Origin: RYN-230 sp963704995
Lineage (GTDB): Bacteria; Actinomycetota; Actinomycetes; Streptosporangiales; Streptosporangiaceae
Assembly: GCA_963704995.1 (NCBI GenBank)
Contig: CAVPIM010000018.1
Location: 248,001-312,000 of the forward strand
Length of the DNA: 64,000 nucleotides
Direction: 5' to 3'
A program made the translations under genes and the position numbers. The notes beneath the pieces were generated by a model. The model saw nothing but the letters and a program-made list of their open reading frames with translations, searched no databases and had not been told where the DNA came from. Below, piece after piece: positions 17,340 through 25,981 of this stretch; the stretch's first letter is position 1, and every line of letters begins with the position of its first letter.

Positions 17340-18260
17340 ATGGCCGTGCCACGTTCTGACTATTCGCTCTCGCAACTAGAAGTGCTCGAGGCGGAGTCCA
17401 TCCACATCATGCGTGAGGTAGCCGCCGAATTCGAGCGGCCGGTCCTGCTGTTCTCGGGCGGTAAGGATTCCATCGTCATGCTGGCCCTCGCCGAGCGGGC
17501 GTTCTGGCCGGCCAGGGTCCCGTTCCCGGTCATGCACGTGGACACGGGGCACAATTTCCCCGAGGTGATCGATTACCGGGACCGCCGGGTCGCCGACGCC
17601 GGGGTACAGCTGGTCGTGGCGTCCGTCCAGGACTCCATCGACGCCGGCCGGGTGGCTGAGGAGACCGGCCGCCGGGCCAGCCGGAACCGGCTGCAGACGA
17701 CCACGCTGCTGGATGCCATCGAGGAAAACCGCTTCGACGCGGTGTTCGGCGGCGGCCGCCGGGACGAGGAAAAGGCCCGGGCCAAGGAGCGGGTGTTCTC
17801 GTTCCGGGACGAGTTCGGCCAGTGGGATCCGAAGAACCAGCGTCCGGAGCTGTGGAGCATCTACAACACGCGGATCCGGATGGGCGAGCATATCCGGGTG
17901 TTTCCCCTGTCCAACTGGACCGAGCTGGATGTCTGGCAGTACATCGCCCGGGAGAAGCTGGAGATCCCGTCCATCTACTACGCCCACCAGCGGCGGGTGT
18001 TCGAGCGGGACGGCATCCTGCTCGCCGAGAACGAATTCACCCCCCGGGGCGACGACGAGCCGGTCTTCGAGACCACCGTGCGCTACCGCACGGTGGGCGA
18101 CATGACCTGCACCGGCGCGGTGGAATCGACCGCGACGACCGTGGCCGACGTGATCGCCGAGGTGGCGGCCACCCGGGTCACCGAGCGCGGCCAGACACGC
18201 GCGGACGACAGGGCCAGCGAGGCAGCTATGGAAGACCGCAAGCGGGAGGGTTACTTTTAA
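17340..18260 (+). CDS. cysD: Sulfate adenylyltransferase subunit 2
   Basis: I choose the ATG at 17340, although the frame is open further upstream through the cysQ end. The 306-residue protein has the PP-loop ATP pyrophosphatase motif LLFSGGKDS (about 37-45), HVDTGHNFPE, GGGRRDEEKARAKER and the family tail, as in CysD. With CysN it forms the ATP sulfurylase that makes adenylyl sulfate from ATP and sulfate. The stop TAA shares its last A with the cysN ATG, so the two are translationally coupled. The gene looks intact. Confidence 0.96.
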   Translation: MAVPRSDYSLSQLEVLEAESIHIMREVAAEFERPVLLFSGGKDSIVMLALAERAFWPARVPFPVMHVDTGHNFPEVIDYRDRRVADAGVQLVVASVQDSIDAGRVAEETGRRASRNRLQTTTLLDAIEENRFDAVFGGGRRDEEKARAKERVFSFRDEFGQWDPKNQRPELWSIYNTRIRMGEHIRVFPLSNWTELDVWQYIAREKLEIPSIYYAHQRRVFERDGILLAENEFTPRGDDEPVFETTVRYRTVGDMTCTGAVESTATTVADVIAEVAATRVTERGQTRADDRASEAAMEDRKREGYF

Positions 18261-19570
18261 TGACGGCCACGGCGCACGACGTCCTGTCCCCGGAAGGGAG
18301 CAGGCCGATGGACATCCTGCGGCTGGCCACGGCGGGCTCGGTCAACGACGGCAAGAGCACCCTGATCGGGCGCCTGCTGTTCGACTCGAAAGCCATCTTC
18401 GAGGACCAGCTCGCGGCGGTCGAGCAGACCAGCAAGGCCCGCGGCGAGGAGTACACGAACCTGGCCCTGCTCACCGACGGCCTGCGCGCGGAGCGGGAGC
18501 AGGGCATCACGATCGACGTGGCCTACCGCTATTTCGCCACGCCGCGCCGGAAGTTCATCATTGCCGACACCCCGGGGCACATCCAGTACACCCGCAACAT
18601 GGTGACCGGCGCCTCCACCGCCGACCTGGCCATCGTGCTGGTGGACGCGCGCAACGGGCTGACCGAGCAGAGCCGGCGGCACGCGTTCCTCACCACCCTG
18701 CTCCGGGTGCCCCACCTGGTGCTCGCGGTGAACAAGATGGACCTGGTCGATTACGACCAGCGTGTCTTCGAGCGGATCAGCGAGGAGTTCGCGGCGTTCG
18801 CGGCCAAGCTGGAGATCGGCGACCTGAGCTTCATCCCCATCTCCGCCCTGCACGGGGACAACGTGGTGACCCGGTCGGAGAAGATGCCGTGGCACGACGG
18901 GCCCTCGCTGCTGCACCACCTGGAGCACGTGCACATCGCCTCGGACCGCAACCTGATCGATGTGCGCTTCCCGGTCCAGTACGTGATCCGGCCGCACCAG
19001 GCCACCGACCCCGCGCTGCACGACTACCGCGGGTACGCCGGCCAGGTCGCGGGCGGGGTGCTCAAGCCCGGTGACGAGGTGATGCACCTGCCATCCGGGC
19101 TGACCACGAAGATCTCGCGGATCGACACCGCGCGCGGCCCGGTCCCGGAGGCCTACTCGCCGATGTCGGTGACCCTGGTGCTCGAGGACGATCTGGACAT
19201 CTCCCGCGGCGACATGATCTGCCGCCCGCACAACCAGCCGATGGTCTCCCAGGACGTGGAGGGCATGGTCTGCTGGATGTCGGAGAGCAAGCAGCTGGGG
19301 GCGCGGGACCGGCTGGTGGTCAAGCACACCTCCCGCACCGTGAAGGCCATCGTCCGTGACCTGCAGTACCGGCTCGACGTGAACACCCTGCACCGGGACG
19401 AGAACGCGGAGCGGCTCGGGCTGAACGAGGTGGGCCGGGTGAGCCTGCGGCTGACCCAGCCGCTGTTCTTCGACCCGTACACCCGCAACCGGCAGACCGG
19501 GGGGCTTATCCTCATCGACGAGTCCACCAACGCCACAGTCGGGTCGGTCATGATCACTGAAGGGCACTGA
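18260..19570 (+). CDS. cysN: Sulfate adenylyltransferase subunit 1 (GTPase)
   Basis: The ATG at 18260 overlaps the cysD stop. The 436-residue translation-factor-type GTPase has G1 GSVNDGKSTLIG (about 26-37), the DTPGH motif, NKMD and the later beta-barrel domains. It powers ATP sulfurylase activity of the CysDN complex by GTP hydrolysis. No C-terminal CysC (APS kinase) domain is fused, since the protein ends soon after the barrel (MITEGH). No CysC is seen nearby, so APS kinase or APS reductase must be encoded elsewhere. Confidence 0.96.
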   Translation: MTATAHDVLSPEGSRPMDILRLATAGSVNDGKSTLIGRLLFDSKAIFEDQLAAVEQTSKARGEEYTNLALLTDGLRAEREQGITIDVAYRYFATPRRKFIIADTPGHIQYTRNMVTGASTADLAIVLVDARNGLTEQSRRHAFLTTLLRVPHLVLAVNKMDLVDYDQRVFERISEEFAAFAAKLEIGDLSFIPISALHGDNVVTRSEKMPWHDGPSLLHHLEHVHIASDRNLIDVRFPVQYVIRPHQATDPALHDYRGYAGQVAGGVLKPGDEVMHLPSGLTTKISRIDTARGPVPEAYSPMSVTLVLEDDLDISRGDMICRPHNQPMVSQDVEGMVCWMSESKQLGARDRLVVKHTSRTVKAIVRDLQYRLDVNTLHRDENAERLGLNEVGRVSLRLTQPLFFDPYTRNRQTGGLILIDESTNATVGSVMITEGH

Positions 19571-19586
19571 GCGGCCCGGTCGCGCG

Positions 19587-19614
19587 GCTGTCAGCTGGCC
19601 GCTGTCAGCTGGCC
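19587..19614 (+). repeat. 14-base perfect tandem duplication after cysN
   Basis: GCTGTCAGCTGGCC occurs twice in direct succession 16 bases after the cysN stop. It looks like a simple slippage duplication; no function is evident. Confidence 0.7.
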
Positions 19615-19705
19615 GGGCATCAGGGGGCAGAGCACCAGGGGGAGCTCATCCGCGGAGGGCGCCGCAACCGGGCGGACTGTCCCCCAGCCGAGGCGGGAAG
19701 GCGCA

Positions 19706-21883
19706 GTGACCCCATTCCACGACCTGCAGGACTACCAGGCCCTGCCGCGTCTCGGCGGCCTGCGGCTCGCCCCGGACGGCAGCTGGCTGGCCGTGACCGT
19801 GTCGGCCCTGGCTCCCGACGGGCGGACGTTCAAGCCCAGTATCTGGCGGGTCGATACCGCCGCGGGCCGGCCCGCGGTGCGGCTGACCCGGTCCGTGGAA
19901 GGGGAGGACAGCCCGGCCTTCCTGCCCGACGGGTCGCTGGTCTTCCTGTCCGCCCGGGCCGCCCCGCCCGGCACCCGTCCGGCCGCTCCCCCGGAGGCCG
20001 GCGCCCCGGGCGCGCCACCCGGCCGGGATGACCCGGCGGCCGGCCCGCAGGACGGGCCGGCCGGGGACCTGCCCGGCCAGCGGGCCCTGTGGCTGCTCCC
20101 GGCCACCGGCGGTGAGGCCCGCCGGGTGATCGCCCCGCCGGGCGGCATCAGCCAGGTGGCCACCGCGGCCGGCTCGGGGCTGGCCGCGTTCGCCGCGGCC
20201 GTACTGCCCGGCGCCAGCGGGCCCGACGGCGATGCGCGGCAGCGCCGGGCCCGCGCCGACGCCGGCGTGACGGCGATCCTGCACGAATCAGCCCTGGTCC
20301 GGTACTGGGACCACGATCTCGGCCCGGACCAGCAGCGGCTCGGCGTCCTCGACGTGCTGGCGGCCGAGGACGCCTGGAGCACGCCCGCCGCCCCCGGCGG
20401 GGCCGCGGCCGCGGCGTCGCCACGTGACCTGACCCCGGAGCCGGGCCGGGCCCTGGATGAGCACGTTTTCGAGCTGACCCCCGACGGGCGCCTGGCCGTC
20501 ACCGGATGGTCCGCCGACGATGGCGGCGGCGCGCTGCGCAAGGACGTGGTGGTCATCGACACCGGCAGCGGGGAGCGCCGGACCCTGCTGTCCGCCCCGG
20601 GATTCGACTTCACCGCGCCGCGGGTCTGCCCGGACGGCAAGCGGGTCGTGGCCATCCGCGAGCGGCACGAGAGCCAGGACCAGGCCAGCGCGCTCACCGT
20701 GGTCATGGTGGCGCTGGACGATCTTGCCCCGCCCGATGGGGCATCCGGTGGCCGCGCCGACCCCCTGGACCTGCTCCCCGGCCTGGAGCACTGGCCGGCG
20801 GAGCTGGCCTGGGCGCCGGACGGCTCGGGCGTGTTCATCACCACCGCGGACCATGGCCGCGGCCCGGTGCTGCGCGCCGACCTGGACACCGGAGCCGTAA
20901 CCCGGCTCAGCACCGACCACGGTGCCTACTCCTGCCTGTGCCCCTCGCCGGACGGGCAGTTCCTCTACGCGCTGCGCTCAGCGATGGACAGCCCGCCGCT
21001 GGTGGTGCGGCTCGACGCGACCCGGCCCGGCGAGCCCGAATTCCTCCCGGGCCCGGCCGCCCAGTCGCCGCAGCCCGGCCGCCTGGAGGAGATCGAGGCC
21101 GGCGCGGCCGACGGCACCCCGCTGCGGGCCTGGCTCGTGCTGCCCGACTCGGCCAGCCCGCAGACGCCCGCCCCGCTGCTGCTGTGGGTGCACGGCGGCC
21201 CGTATTCGAGCTGGAACTCCTGGTCCTGGCGGTGGAACCCGTGGCTGATGGCGGCCAGGGGCTACGCCGTGCTGCTGCCTGACCCGGGCCTGTCCACCGG
21301 CTACGGGCACGAGTTCATCGCCCGCGGGCACGGGGACTGGGGCGGCCTCCCGTTCACCGACCTGATGGACATCACGGACGCGGCCCTGGCCCGCGCGGAC
21401 CTGGATGCCGGCCGGACCGCGGTGATGGGTGGCTCTTTCGGCGGCTACATGGCGAACTGGATCGCCGGGCACACCACCCGGTTCCGGGCCATCGTCAGCC
21501 ACGCCAGCCTCTGGGCCCTGGAGCAGATGTTCGGCACTACGGACTGCCCCGCGGAGTGGCGCCGCCAGCTCGGCACGCCCGCCACCCAGCCGGGGCGGTA
21601 CGCGGACAACTCCCCGGACCGGCACGTGTCCGCCATCAGCACGCCGATGCTGGTCATTCACGGGGACAAGGATTACCGGGTCCCGGTCGGTGAGGCGCTG
21701 CGGCTGTGGACCGACCTGGCGGGCAGGCCCGGCCACCTGGCCGGATCCAAGTTCCTCTACTACCCGGACGAGAACCACTGGGTCCTCGGCCCGGGCAACT
21801 CGCGGATCTGGTACGAGACCGTGTTCGCGTTCCTCGCCCAGCACGTGCTGGGCGAGCCCTGGCAGCGCCCCGGCCTGCTCTGA
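19706..21883 (+). CDS. S9-family peptidase (prolyl oligopeptidase/acylaminoacyl peptidase type)
   Basis: The 725-residue protein starts at a GTG with GGGAAGG upstream. Residues 1 to about 450 are WD/beta-propeller-like with repeated PDG motifs. The C-terminal alpha/beta-hydrolase has WVHGGPYSSW as oxyanion region, nucleophile Ser in GGSFGGYM (about 577), Asp in GDKDYRVP (about 656) and His in DENHW (about 691). This is a complete S9 catalytic triad. No signal peptide is seen, so it is probably a cytoplasmic oligopeptidase. It is a single gene between cysN and menG. Confidence 0.9.
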   Translation: MTPFHDLQDYQALPRLGGLRLAPDGSWLAVTVSALAPDGRTFKPSIWRVDTAAGRPAVRLTRSVEGEDSPAFLPDGSLVFLSARAAPPGTRPAAPPEAGAPGAPPGRDDPAAGPQDGPAGDLPGQRALWLLPATGGEARRVIAPPGGISQVATAAGSGLAAFAAAVLPGASGPDGDARQRRARADAGVTAILHESALVRYWDHDLGPDQQRLGVLDVLAAEDAWSTPAAPGGAAAAASPRDLTPEPGRALDEHVFELTPDGRLAVTGWSADDGGGALRKDVVVIDTGSGERRTLLSAPGFDFTAPRVCPDGKRVVAIRERHESQDQASALTVVMVALDDLAPPDGASGGRADPLDLLPGLEHWPAELAWAPDGSGVFITTADHGRGPVLRADLDTGAVTRLSTDHGAYSCLCPSPDGQFLYALRSAMDSPPLVVRLDATRPGEPEFLPGPAAQSPQPGRLEEIEAGAADGTPLRAWLVLPDSASPQTPAPLLLWVHGGPYSSWNSWSWRWNPWLMAARGYAVLLPDPGLSTGYGHEFIARGHGDWGGLPFTDLMDITDAALARADLDAGRTAVMGGSFGGYMANWIAGHTTRFRAIVSHASLWALEQMFGTTDCPAEWRRQLGTPATQPGRYADNSPDRHVSAISTPMLVIHGDKDYRVPVGEALRLWTDLAGRPGHLAGSKFLYYPDENHWVLGPGNSRIWYETVFAFLAQHVLGEPWQRPGLL

Positions 21884-21940
21884 GCGACGCGCTGTGAGCC
21901 CGCCCCCGGGAAGTCCGGGCCGCTGTGCCAGGCTGGGCCC

Positions 21941-22675
21941 ATGACGCGCGCGAACCTGGACAAGCGGCCCGGTGAGGTCTCGGCGATGTTCGACAAGGTC
22001 GCCGACCGCTACGACCTGATGAACGATGTGCTCTCGCTGGGCCAGGATCGCTGGTGGCGCCGCATCGTGGCCCGGGCGGTCGGGGCCCGGCCTGGTGAGC
22101 TCGTCCTCGATCTCGCGGCCGGCACCGGCACCTCGTCCCGGACCTTCACCGCTGGCGGGGCCGCCTGCGTGGCCTGCGACTTTTCCCTCGGCATGCTCCA
22201 GGTCGGGGCGCGCAGGACGCCACCGGCCCCCGGGGGGCCGGCCGCCACCGGGCGGGCCGGGCAGGTGCGCTTCGTGGCGGGCGACGCCCTCGACCTGCCC
22301 TTCCGCGACCAGGCCTTCGACGCGGTGACGATCTCGTTCGGGCTGCGCAACGTGGCCGACCCCGGCGCCGCGCTCGCCGAGATGCTCCGGGTCACCCGGC
22401 CCGGTGGCCGGCTGGTCATCTGCGAGTTCGGCCATCTGCCCTGGCCGCGGCTGAACACTGTCTACGAGTCGTACCTGGCCACCGCGCTGCCCGCGGTCGC
22501 GCGCCGGCTGTCGGGCAGCCCGGAGGCCTACGACTACCTGTCCGAGTCCATCAGGGACTGGCCGCCCCAGGCCGAGCTGGCGCGCAAGATGGCCGCGGCC
22601 GGGTGGTCGGCAGTACGCTGGCGGAATCTGACCCTGGGCGTGGTGGCCGTGCACCTCGCGCGCCGTCCGGGCTGA
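21941..22675 (+). CDS. menG: Demethylmenaquinone methyltransferase
   Basis: The 244-residue protein has the UbiE/MenG signatures FDKVADRYDLMNDVLSLGQDR (about 16-36) and RPGGRLVICEF. The SAM-binding LDLAAGTGT lies at about 56-64. It methylates demethylmenaquinone to menaquinone, the last step of the pathway. It precedes the menaquinone reductase-like gene and the complex I operon, both of which use its product. A strong hairpin 57 bases after the stop separates it from them. Confidence 0.93.
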   Translation: MTRANLDKRPGEVSAMFDKVADRYDLMNDVLSLGQDRWWRRIVARAVGARPGELVLDLAAGTGTSSRTFTAGGAACVACDFSLGMLQVGARRTPPAPGGPAATGRAGQVRFVAGDALDLPFRDQAFDAVTISFGLRNVADPGAALAEMLRVTRPGGRLVICEFGHLPWPRLNTVYESYLATALPAVARRLSGSPEAYDYLSESIRDWPPQAELARKMAAAGWSAVRWRNLTLGVVAVHLARRPG

Positions 22676-22732
22676 CGGCCGCCGGCCAGGCCAGCCGGAC
22701 CCGGCCCACCGGGCAGCGCCAGCCGGCCGGCC

Positions 22733-22766
22733 CCCCATCCGGCCGGGCAGGCCCGGCCGGATGGGG
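22733..22766 (+). terminator. Strong GC hairpin after menG
   Basis: Perfect 16-base arms, CCCCATCCGGCCGGGC and its reverse complement, flank a 2-base AG centre. It lies 57 bases after the menG stop and before the Rex-type operator and the menJ-nuo start. This is a convincing intrinsic-type terminator without a U-tract. Confidence 0.75.
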
Positions 22767-22833
22767 CCGCCCCAGCCACTGCGGGGCGGGTTCGCCGGCC
22801 CGGCAAGACAAGGTCTAGACTCCGGAAAGAGCA

Positions 22834-22853
22834 CTTGTGAAGCGGTTCACAAG
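22834..22853. promoter_or_regulatory. Perfect Rex-type operator upstream of menJ-nuo
   Basis: CTTGTGAAGCGGTTCACAAG is a perfect dyad with 8-base arms and contains TTGTGAA-N4-TTCACAA, the consensus of the NADH/NAD+-sensing repressor Rex. A candidate -10 (TAGACT, 22816-22821) lies just upstream, so bound Rex would block transcription around the start site. It ends 19 bases before the menJ GTG. In streptomycetes Rex is known to control the nuo operon, which supports the call. Confidence 0.85.
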
Positions 22854-22872
22854 ATAGTCAGGACAACCTTCC

Positions 22873-24219
22873 GTGACCCACGAAGTCCCCCCCAGTCGCC
22901 CGCCCGCTGACGCGGCCCCGCCGCACGGTGGCGCCCCGCGCACGCCTGGAACCCGCCCGGCCGCCGAGGAGGCCGACGTCATCGTCGTCGGTTCCGGGCC
23001 GGCCGGCTCCGCCACCGCCTCCTACCTGGCCCGGGCCGGGGTGGATGTGCTGGTGCTGGAGAAGGCTCACTTCCCGCGGGAAAAGGTCTGCGGCGATGGC
23101 CTCACCCCCCGCGCGGTCAAGGCCCTGGTCGGCATGGGGGTGCCGGTCGGTGAGCAGGACGGCTGGGTCCGGAACAAGGGCCTGCGGATCATCGGCGGCG
23201 GGGTCCGGCTCGAGCTGCCCTGGCCCGAGCTGTCCAGCTATCCGGGCTACGGGCTGGTCCGGACCCGGCTCGACTTCGACGAGATCCTCGCCCGCACGGC
23301 GCAGAAGGCGGGTGCGCGGCTCCTCGAGGGCATGACCGTGACCGGGCCCGTGCTGGACGCTAACGGCCGCATAGCCGGGGTCACCGCCCGGTCCACCGCT
23401 GACGCCGGCGAGCCGGAACGCAGCTACCGCGCCCGGGTTGTCGTTGCGGCGGATGGTAATTCTTCCCGGCTGTCGCTGGCGATGGGACTGCGCAAGCGCG
23501 ACGACCGGCCCCTCGGCGTGGCCGTCCGCACCTACTACACGAGCCCGCGGCACGACGACGACTACCTCGAGTCGTGGCTGGACCTGTGGGACGGGCCGCG
23601 GCAGCTGCCGGGCTACGGCTGGATCTTCGGCATGGGCGACGGGACCAGCAACGTGGGGCTCGGCATGCTCAACACGTCCGAGTCGTTCGGCCACGTCAAC
23701 TACCGGGACCTGCTGCGCCGGTGGCTGGCCGGGATGCCGGCCGAATGGGGCTACGTCGAGGAGAACCGCACCCAGCCCATCCGGGGGGCCGCGCTGCCGA
23801 TGGGCTTCAACCGGACCCCGCACTACACCCGGGGGCTGCTCCTCGCCGGGGACGCGGGCGGCATGGTGAACCCCTTCAACGGCGAGGGCATCCCCTACGC
23901 CCTGGAGTCAGGGGAACTCGCCGCCCAGTTCATCGCCCAGGCGCTGGCCCGGCCCGACGCCGCCGGGGCGGAGCGGGTGCTGATGGCCTACCCGCAGGCA
24001 CTCAAGGCCGCCTACGGCGGCTACTACACTCTCGGGCGCAGGTTCGTTCAGGCGATCGGCAACCCGAGGGTCATGCAGTTCGCGACCAAGTACGGGATGC
24101 CGCGCCCGGCGCTGATGAGGATCACCCTGAAGCTGCTGGCCAACCTCACCGAGCCGCGTGGGGGCCATGCGACGGACCGGGTGATTCACGCACTGTCTAA
24201 GATGACGCCGGCGGCGTAG
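22873..24219 (+). CDS. menJ: Menaquinone/geranylgeranyl reductase family flavoprotein (MenJ-like)
   Basis: The GTG start at 22873 opens a 448-residue protein. A proline-rich N-terminal extension of about 30 residues is followed by a Rossmann FAD motif (VIVVGSGPAGSATA, about 37-50), the CGDGLTPRAV segment and the late FAD motif GDAGGMVNPFNGEGI. These define the geranylgeranyl reductase family. In mycobacteria MenJ saturates one isoprene unit of menaquinone, and menG- and polyprenyl-synthase-type genes lie nearby, as they do here. It is the first gene after the Rex site, 48 bases before nuoA, so it is likely co-transcribed with complex I. Confidence 0.8.
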   Translation: MTHEVPPSRPPADAAPPHGGAPRTPGTRPAAEEADVIVVGSGPAGSATASYLARAGVDVLVLEKAHFPREKVCGDGLTPRAVKALVGMGVPVGEQDGWVRNKGLRIIGGGVRLELPWPELSSYPGYGLVRTRLDFDEILARTAQKAGARLLEGMTVTGPVLDANGRIAGVTARSTADAGEPERSYRARVVVAADGNSSRLSLAMGLRKRDDRPLGVAVRTYYTSPRHDDDYLESWLDLWDGPRQLPGYGWIFGMGDGTSNVGLGMLNTSESFGHVNYRDLLRRWLAGMPAEWGYVEENRTQPIRGAALPMGFNRTPHYTRGLLLAGDAGGMVNPFNGEGIPYALESGELAAQFIAQALARPDAAGAERVLMAYPQALKAAYGGYYTLGRRFVQAIGNPRVMQFATKYGMPRPALMRITLKLLANLTEPRGGHATDRVIHALSKMTPAA

Positions 24220-24267
24220 GCATTCAGCCTCGTAGCCGAAATAGGAGAAGGGGAAAGGAGGCGCCTC

Positions 24268-24627
24268 ATGCTGAGCCTGTACATCCCGATCCTGGTGCTC
24301 GCCGGGCTGGCCGCCGTCTTCGCGATCTTCTCGCTCGGAATGGGGGCGTTCACCGGCCCGAAGCGCTGGAACCGCGCGAAACTCGAGGCCTACGAGTGCG
24401 GGATCGAGCCGACCCAGCAGCCGAGCGGCAGCCGGTTCCCGGTGAAGTATTACCTGACGGCGATGCTGTTCATCCTCTTCGACATCGAGATCGTGTTTCT
24501 CTACCCGTGGGCCGTGGCGTACGACAACCTCGGCGCCTTCGGGCTCGTCGAGATGGTGCTCTTCATCGTCACCGTTCTGGTCGCGTACGCCTATGTGTGG
24601 CGGCGCGGCGGTCTGGAGTGGGACTAG
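24268..24627 (+). CDS. nuoA: NADH-quinone oxidoreductase subunit A
   Basis: The 119-residue protein has three membrane helices and the subunit A signature YECGIEP (about 44-50) in the first loop, then FDIEIVFLYPWA. It is part of the membrane arm of complex I near the quinone site. The ATG is preceded by AAAGGAGG at 8 bases, a strong ribosome-binding site suiting the first nuo gene. It is followed by nuoB after 3 bases. Confidence 0.97.
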   Translation: MLSLYIPILVLAGLAAVFAIFSLGMGAFTGPKRWNRAKLEAYECGIEPTQQPSGSRFPVKYYLTAMLFILFDIEIVFLYPWAVAYDNLGAFGLVEMVLFIVTVLVAYAYVWRRGGLEWD

Positions 24628-24630
24628 CCG

Positions 24631-25260
24631 ATGGGTGTCGAGGAAAAGCTGCCGAGCGGGATTCTGCTCACCACAGTCGAGAAGGTGGCTGGTTACGCGC
24701 GGAAGAGTTCGGTCTGGCCGGCCACTTTCGGCCTGGCCTGCTGCGCGATCGAGCTGATGCAGACCGGCGGGGCGCGGCATGACCTGGCCCGGTTCGGCAT
24801 GGAGCGGGCCTCCAACACGCCGCGCCAGGCCGACCTGATGATCGTGGCCGGCCGGGTCAGCCAGAAGATGGCGCCCGTGCTGCGGCAGATCTACGACCAG
24901 ATGGCCGACCCCAAGTGGGTCATCTCGATGGGCGTGTGCGCCTCCAGCGGCGGCATGTTCAACAACTACGCGATCGTGCAGGGCGTGGACCACGTCGTGC
25001 CGGTGGACATCTACCTGCCCGGCTGCCCGCCGCGCCCGGAGATGCTGCTGGATGCCATCGTGAAGCTGCACGACAAGATCCAGAACATGAAGCTGGGCGT
25101 GAACCGGGAGCGCGAGGTGACCGAGCTGGAGCAGGCCCGGCTGCGCCGCCTGCCGCTGGCCGCGGACCTGGCCGGCCCCCGCACCGCGGCCGTCGGCCCC
25201 ACCCTGCTGGGTACCCCATCCGCGGGGACCCCGGGCCAGGCGGGAGCGGCCGGTGAGTAA
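24631..25260 (+). CDS. nuoB: NADH-quinone oxidoreductase subunit B
   Basis: The 209-residue protein carries the N2 cluster ligands: the CC pair in GLACCAIELM, then GVCASSGGMF and PGCPPRPE. It sits at the junction of the peripheral and membrane arms, where N2 passes electrons to menaquinone. The C-terminal 40 residues are an Ala/Pro-rich extension usual for actinobacterial copies. Its last 8 bases overlap nuoC. The gene is intact. Confidence 0.97.
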   Translation: MGVEEKLPSGILLTTVEKVAGYARKSSVWPATFGLACCAIELMQTGGARHDLARFGMERASNTPRQADLMIVAGRVSQKMAPVLRQIYDQMADPKWVISMGVCASSGGMFNNYAIVQGVDHVVPVDIYLPGCPPRPEMLLDAIVKLHDKIQNMKLGVNREREVTELEQARLRRLPLAADLAGPRTAAVGPTLLGTPSAGTPGQAGAAGE

Positions 25261-25981
25261 GAACACCCCGCCTAACGGCGATACCGGGCCGGACGAGGCG
25301 GCGCTGGCGGGCCAGCAGCGGCTGAATGAGCGGGTGGTCCGGACCGGAATGTTCGGCACCCAGACGACCGGCGACACATCGGGCTACGGCGGCCTGCAGG
25401 TCCGGCGGGCACCGCAGCCGTCCACACTGCGACCGTACGGCTCGTACTTTGACGAGATCGCCGACGCGCTGAGCGCCCGGCTGGAGGCCGACGGCTCCGG
25501 CTTCGGCGAGGCTGTCGAGCGGGTCGTCGTCGACCGCGGCGAACTCACCCTGCATGTCCGCCGGGAGCACCTGCTCGCGGTGGCCCAGGTGCTGCGCGAC
25601 GAGCCGGCGCTCGCCTTCGAGCTGTGCGGCGGCGTGTCCGGCGTGCACTATCTGGCCGACGTGGGCCGGGAACTGCATGCCGTGTACCACCTGGTCTCCA
25701 TCACCCACAACCGCCGTCTGCGGCTGGAGGTGAGCGCGCCCGATGCTGACCCGCACGTGCCCTCCGTGGTGAGCGTCTACCCGACCTGTGACTGGCACGA
25801 GCGCGAGACCTGGGACTTCTTCGGCATCATCTTCGACGGCCATCCCTCGCTGACCAGGATCGAGATGCCGGACGACTGGAAGGGCCACCCCCAGCGGAAG
25901 GACTACCCGCTGGGCGGGATCCCGGTCGAGTACCGCGGCGCCACCGTGCCGCCACCAGACGAGCGGAGGTCGTACACGTGA
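25253..25981 (+). CDS. nuoC: NADH-quinone oxidoreductase subunit C
   Basis: The GTG at 25253 lies inside the nuoB 3' end. The 242-residue protein has a variable first 70 residues, then the 30-kDa subunit domain with the signature ERETWDFFGIIFDGHPSLTR (about 183-202), and ends with the usual GIPVEYRGA tail. It is a cluster-free subunit of the quinone module that pairs with NuoD. Its TGA overlaps the nuoD GTG. Confidence 0.96.
   Translation: MSKNTPPNGDTGPDEAALAGQQRLNERVVRTGMFGTQTTGDTSGYGGLQVRRAPQPSTLRPYGSYFDEIADALSARLEADGSGFGEAVERVVVDRGELTLHVRREHLLAVAQVLRDEPALAFELCGGVSGVHYLADVGRELHAVYHLVSITHNRRLRLEVSAPDADPHVPSVVSVYPTCDWHERETWDFFGIIFDGHPSLTRIEMPDDWKGHPQRKDYPLGGIPVEYRGATVPPPDERRSYT

Noticed and set aside
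19646..20920. Long minus-strand frames opposite the S9 peptidase
   Set aside because: Arg/Ala/Pro/Gly-rich shadows with no motifs; the plus-strand peptidase has a complete catalytic triad.
22733..22766. A riboswitch upstream of menJ
   Set aside because: The only structure is a simple perfect hairpin placed like a terminator; no conserved aptamer elements are seen.
20978..22834. 618-codon minus-strand frame across the peptidase and menG
   Set aside because: It spans two well-supported plus-strand genes and their spacer; it results from the absence of A/T-rich stops in high-GC DNA.
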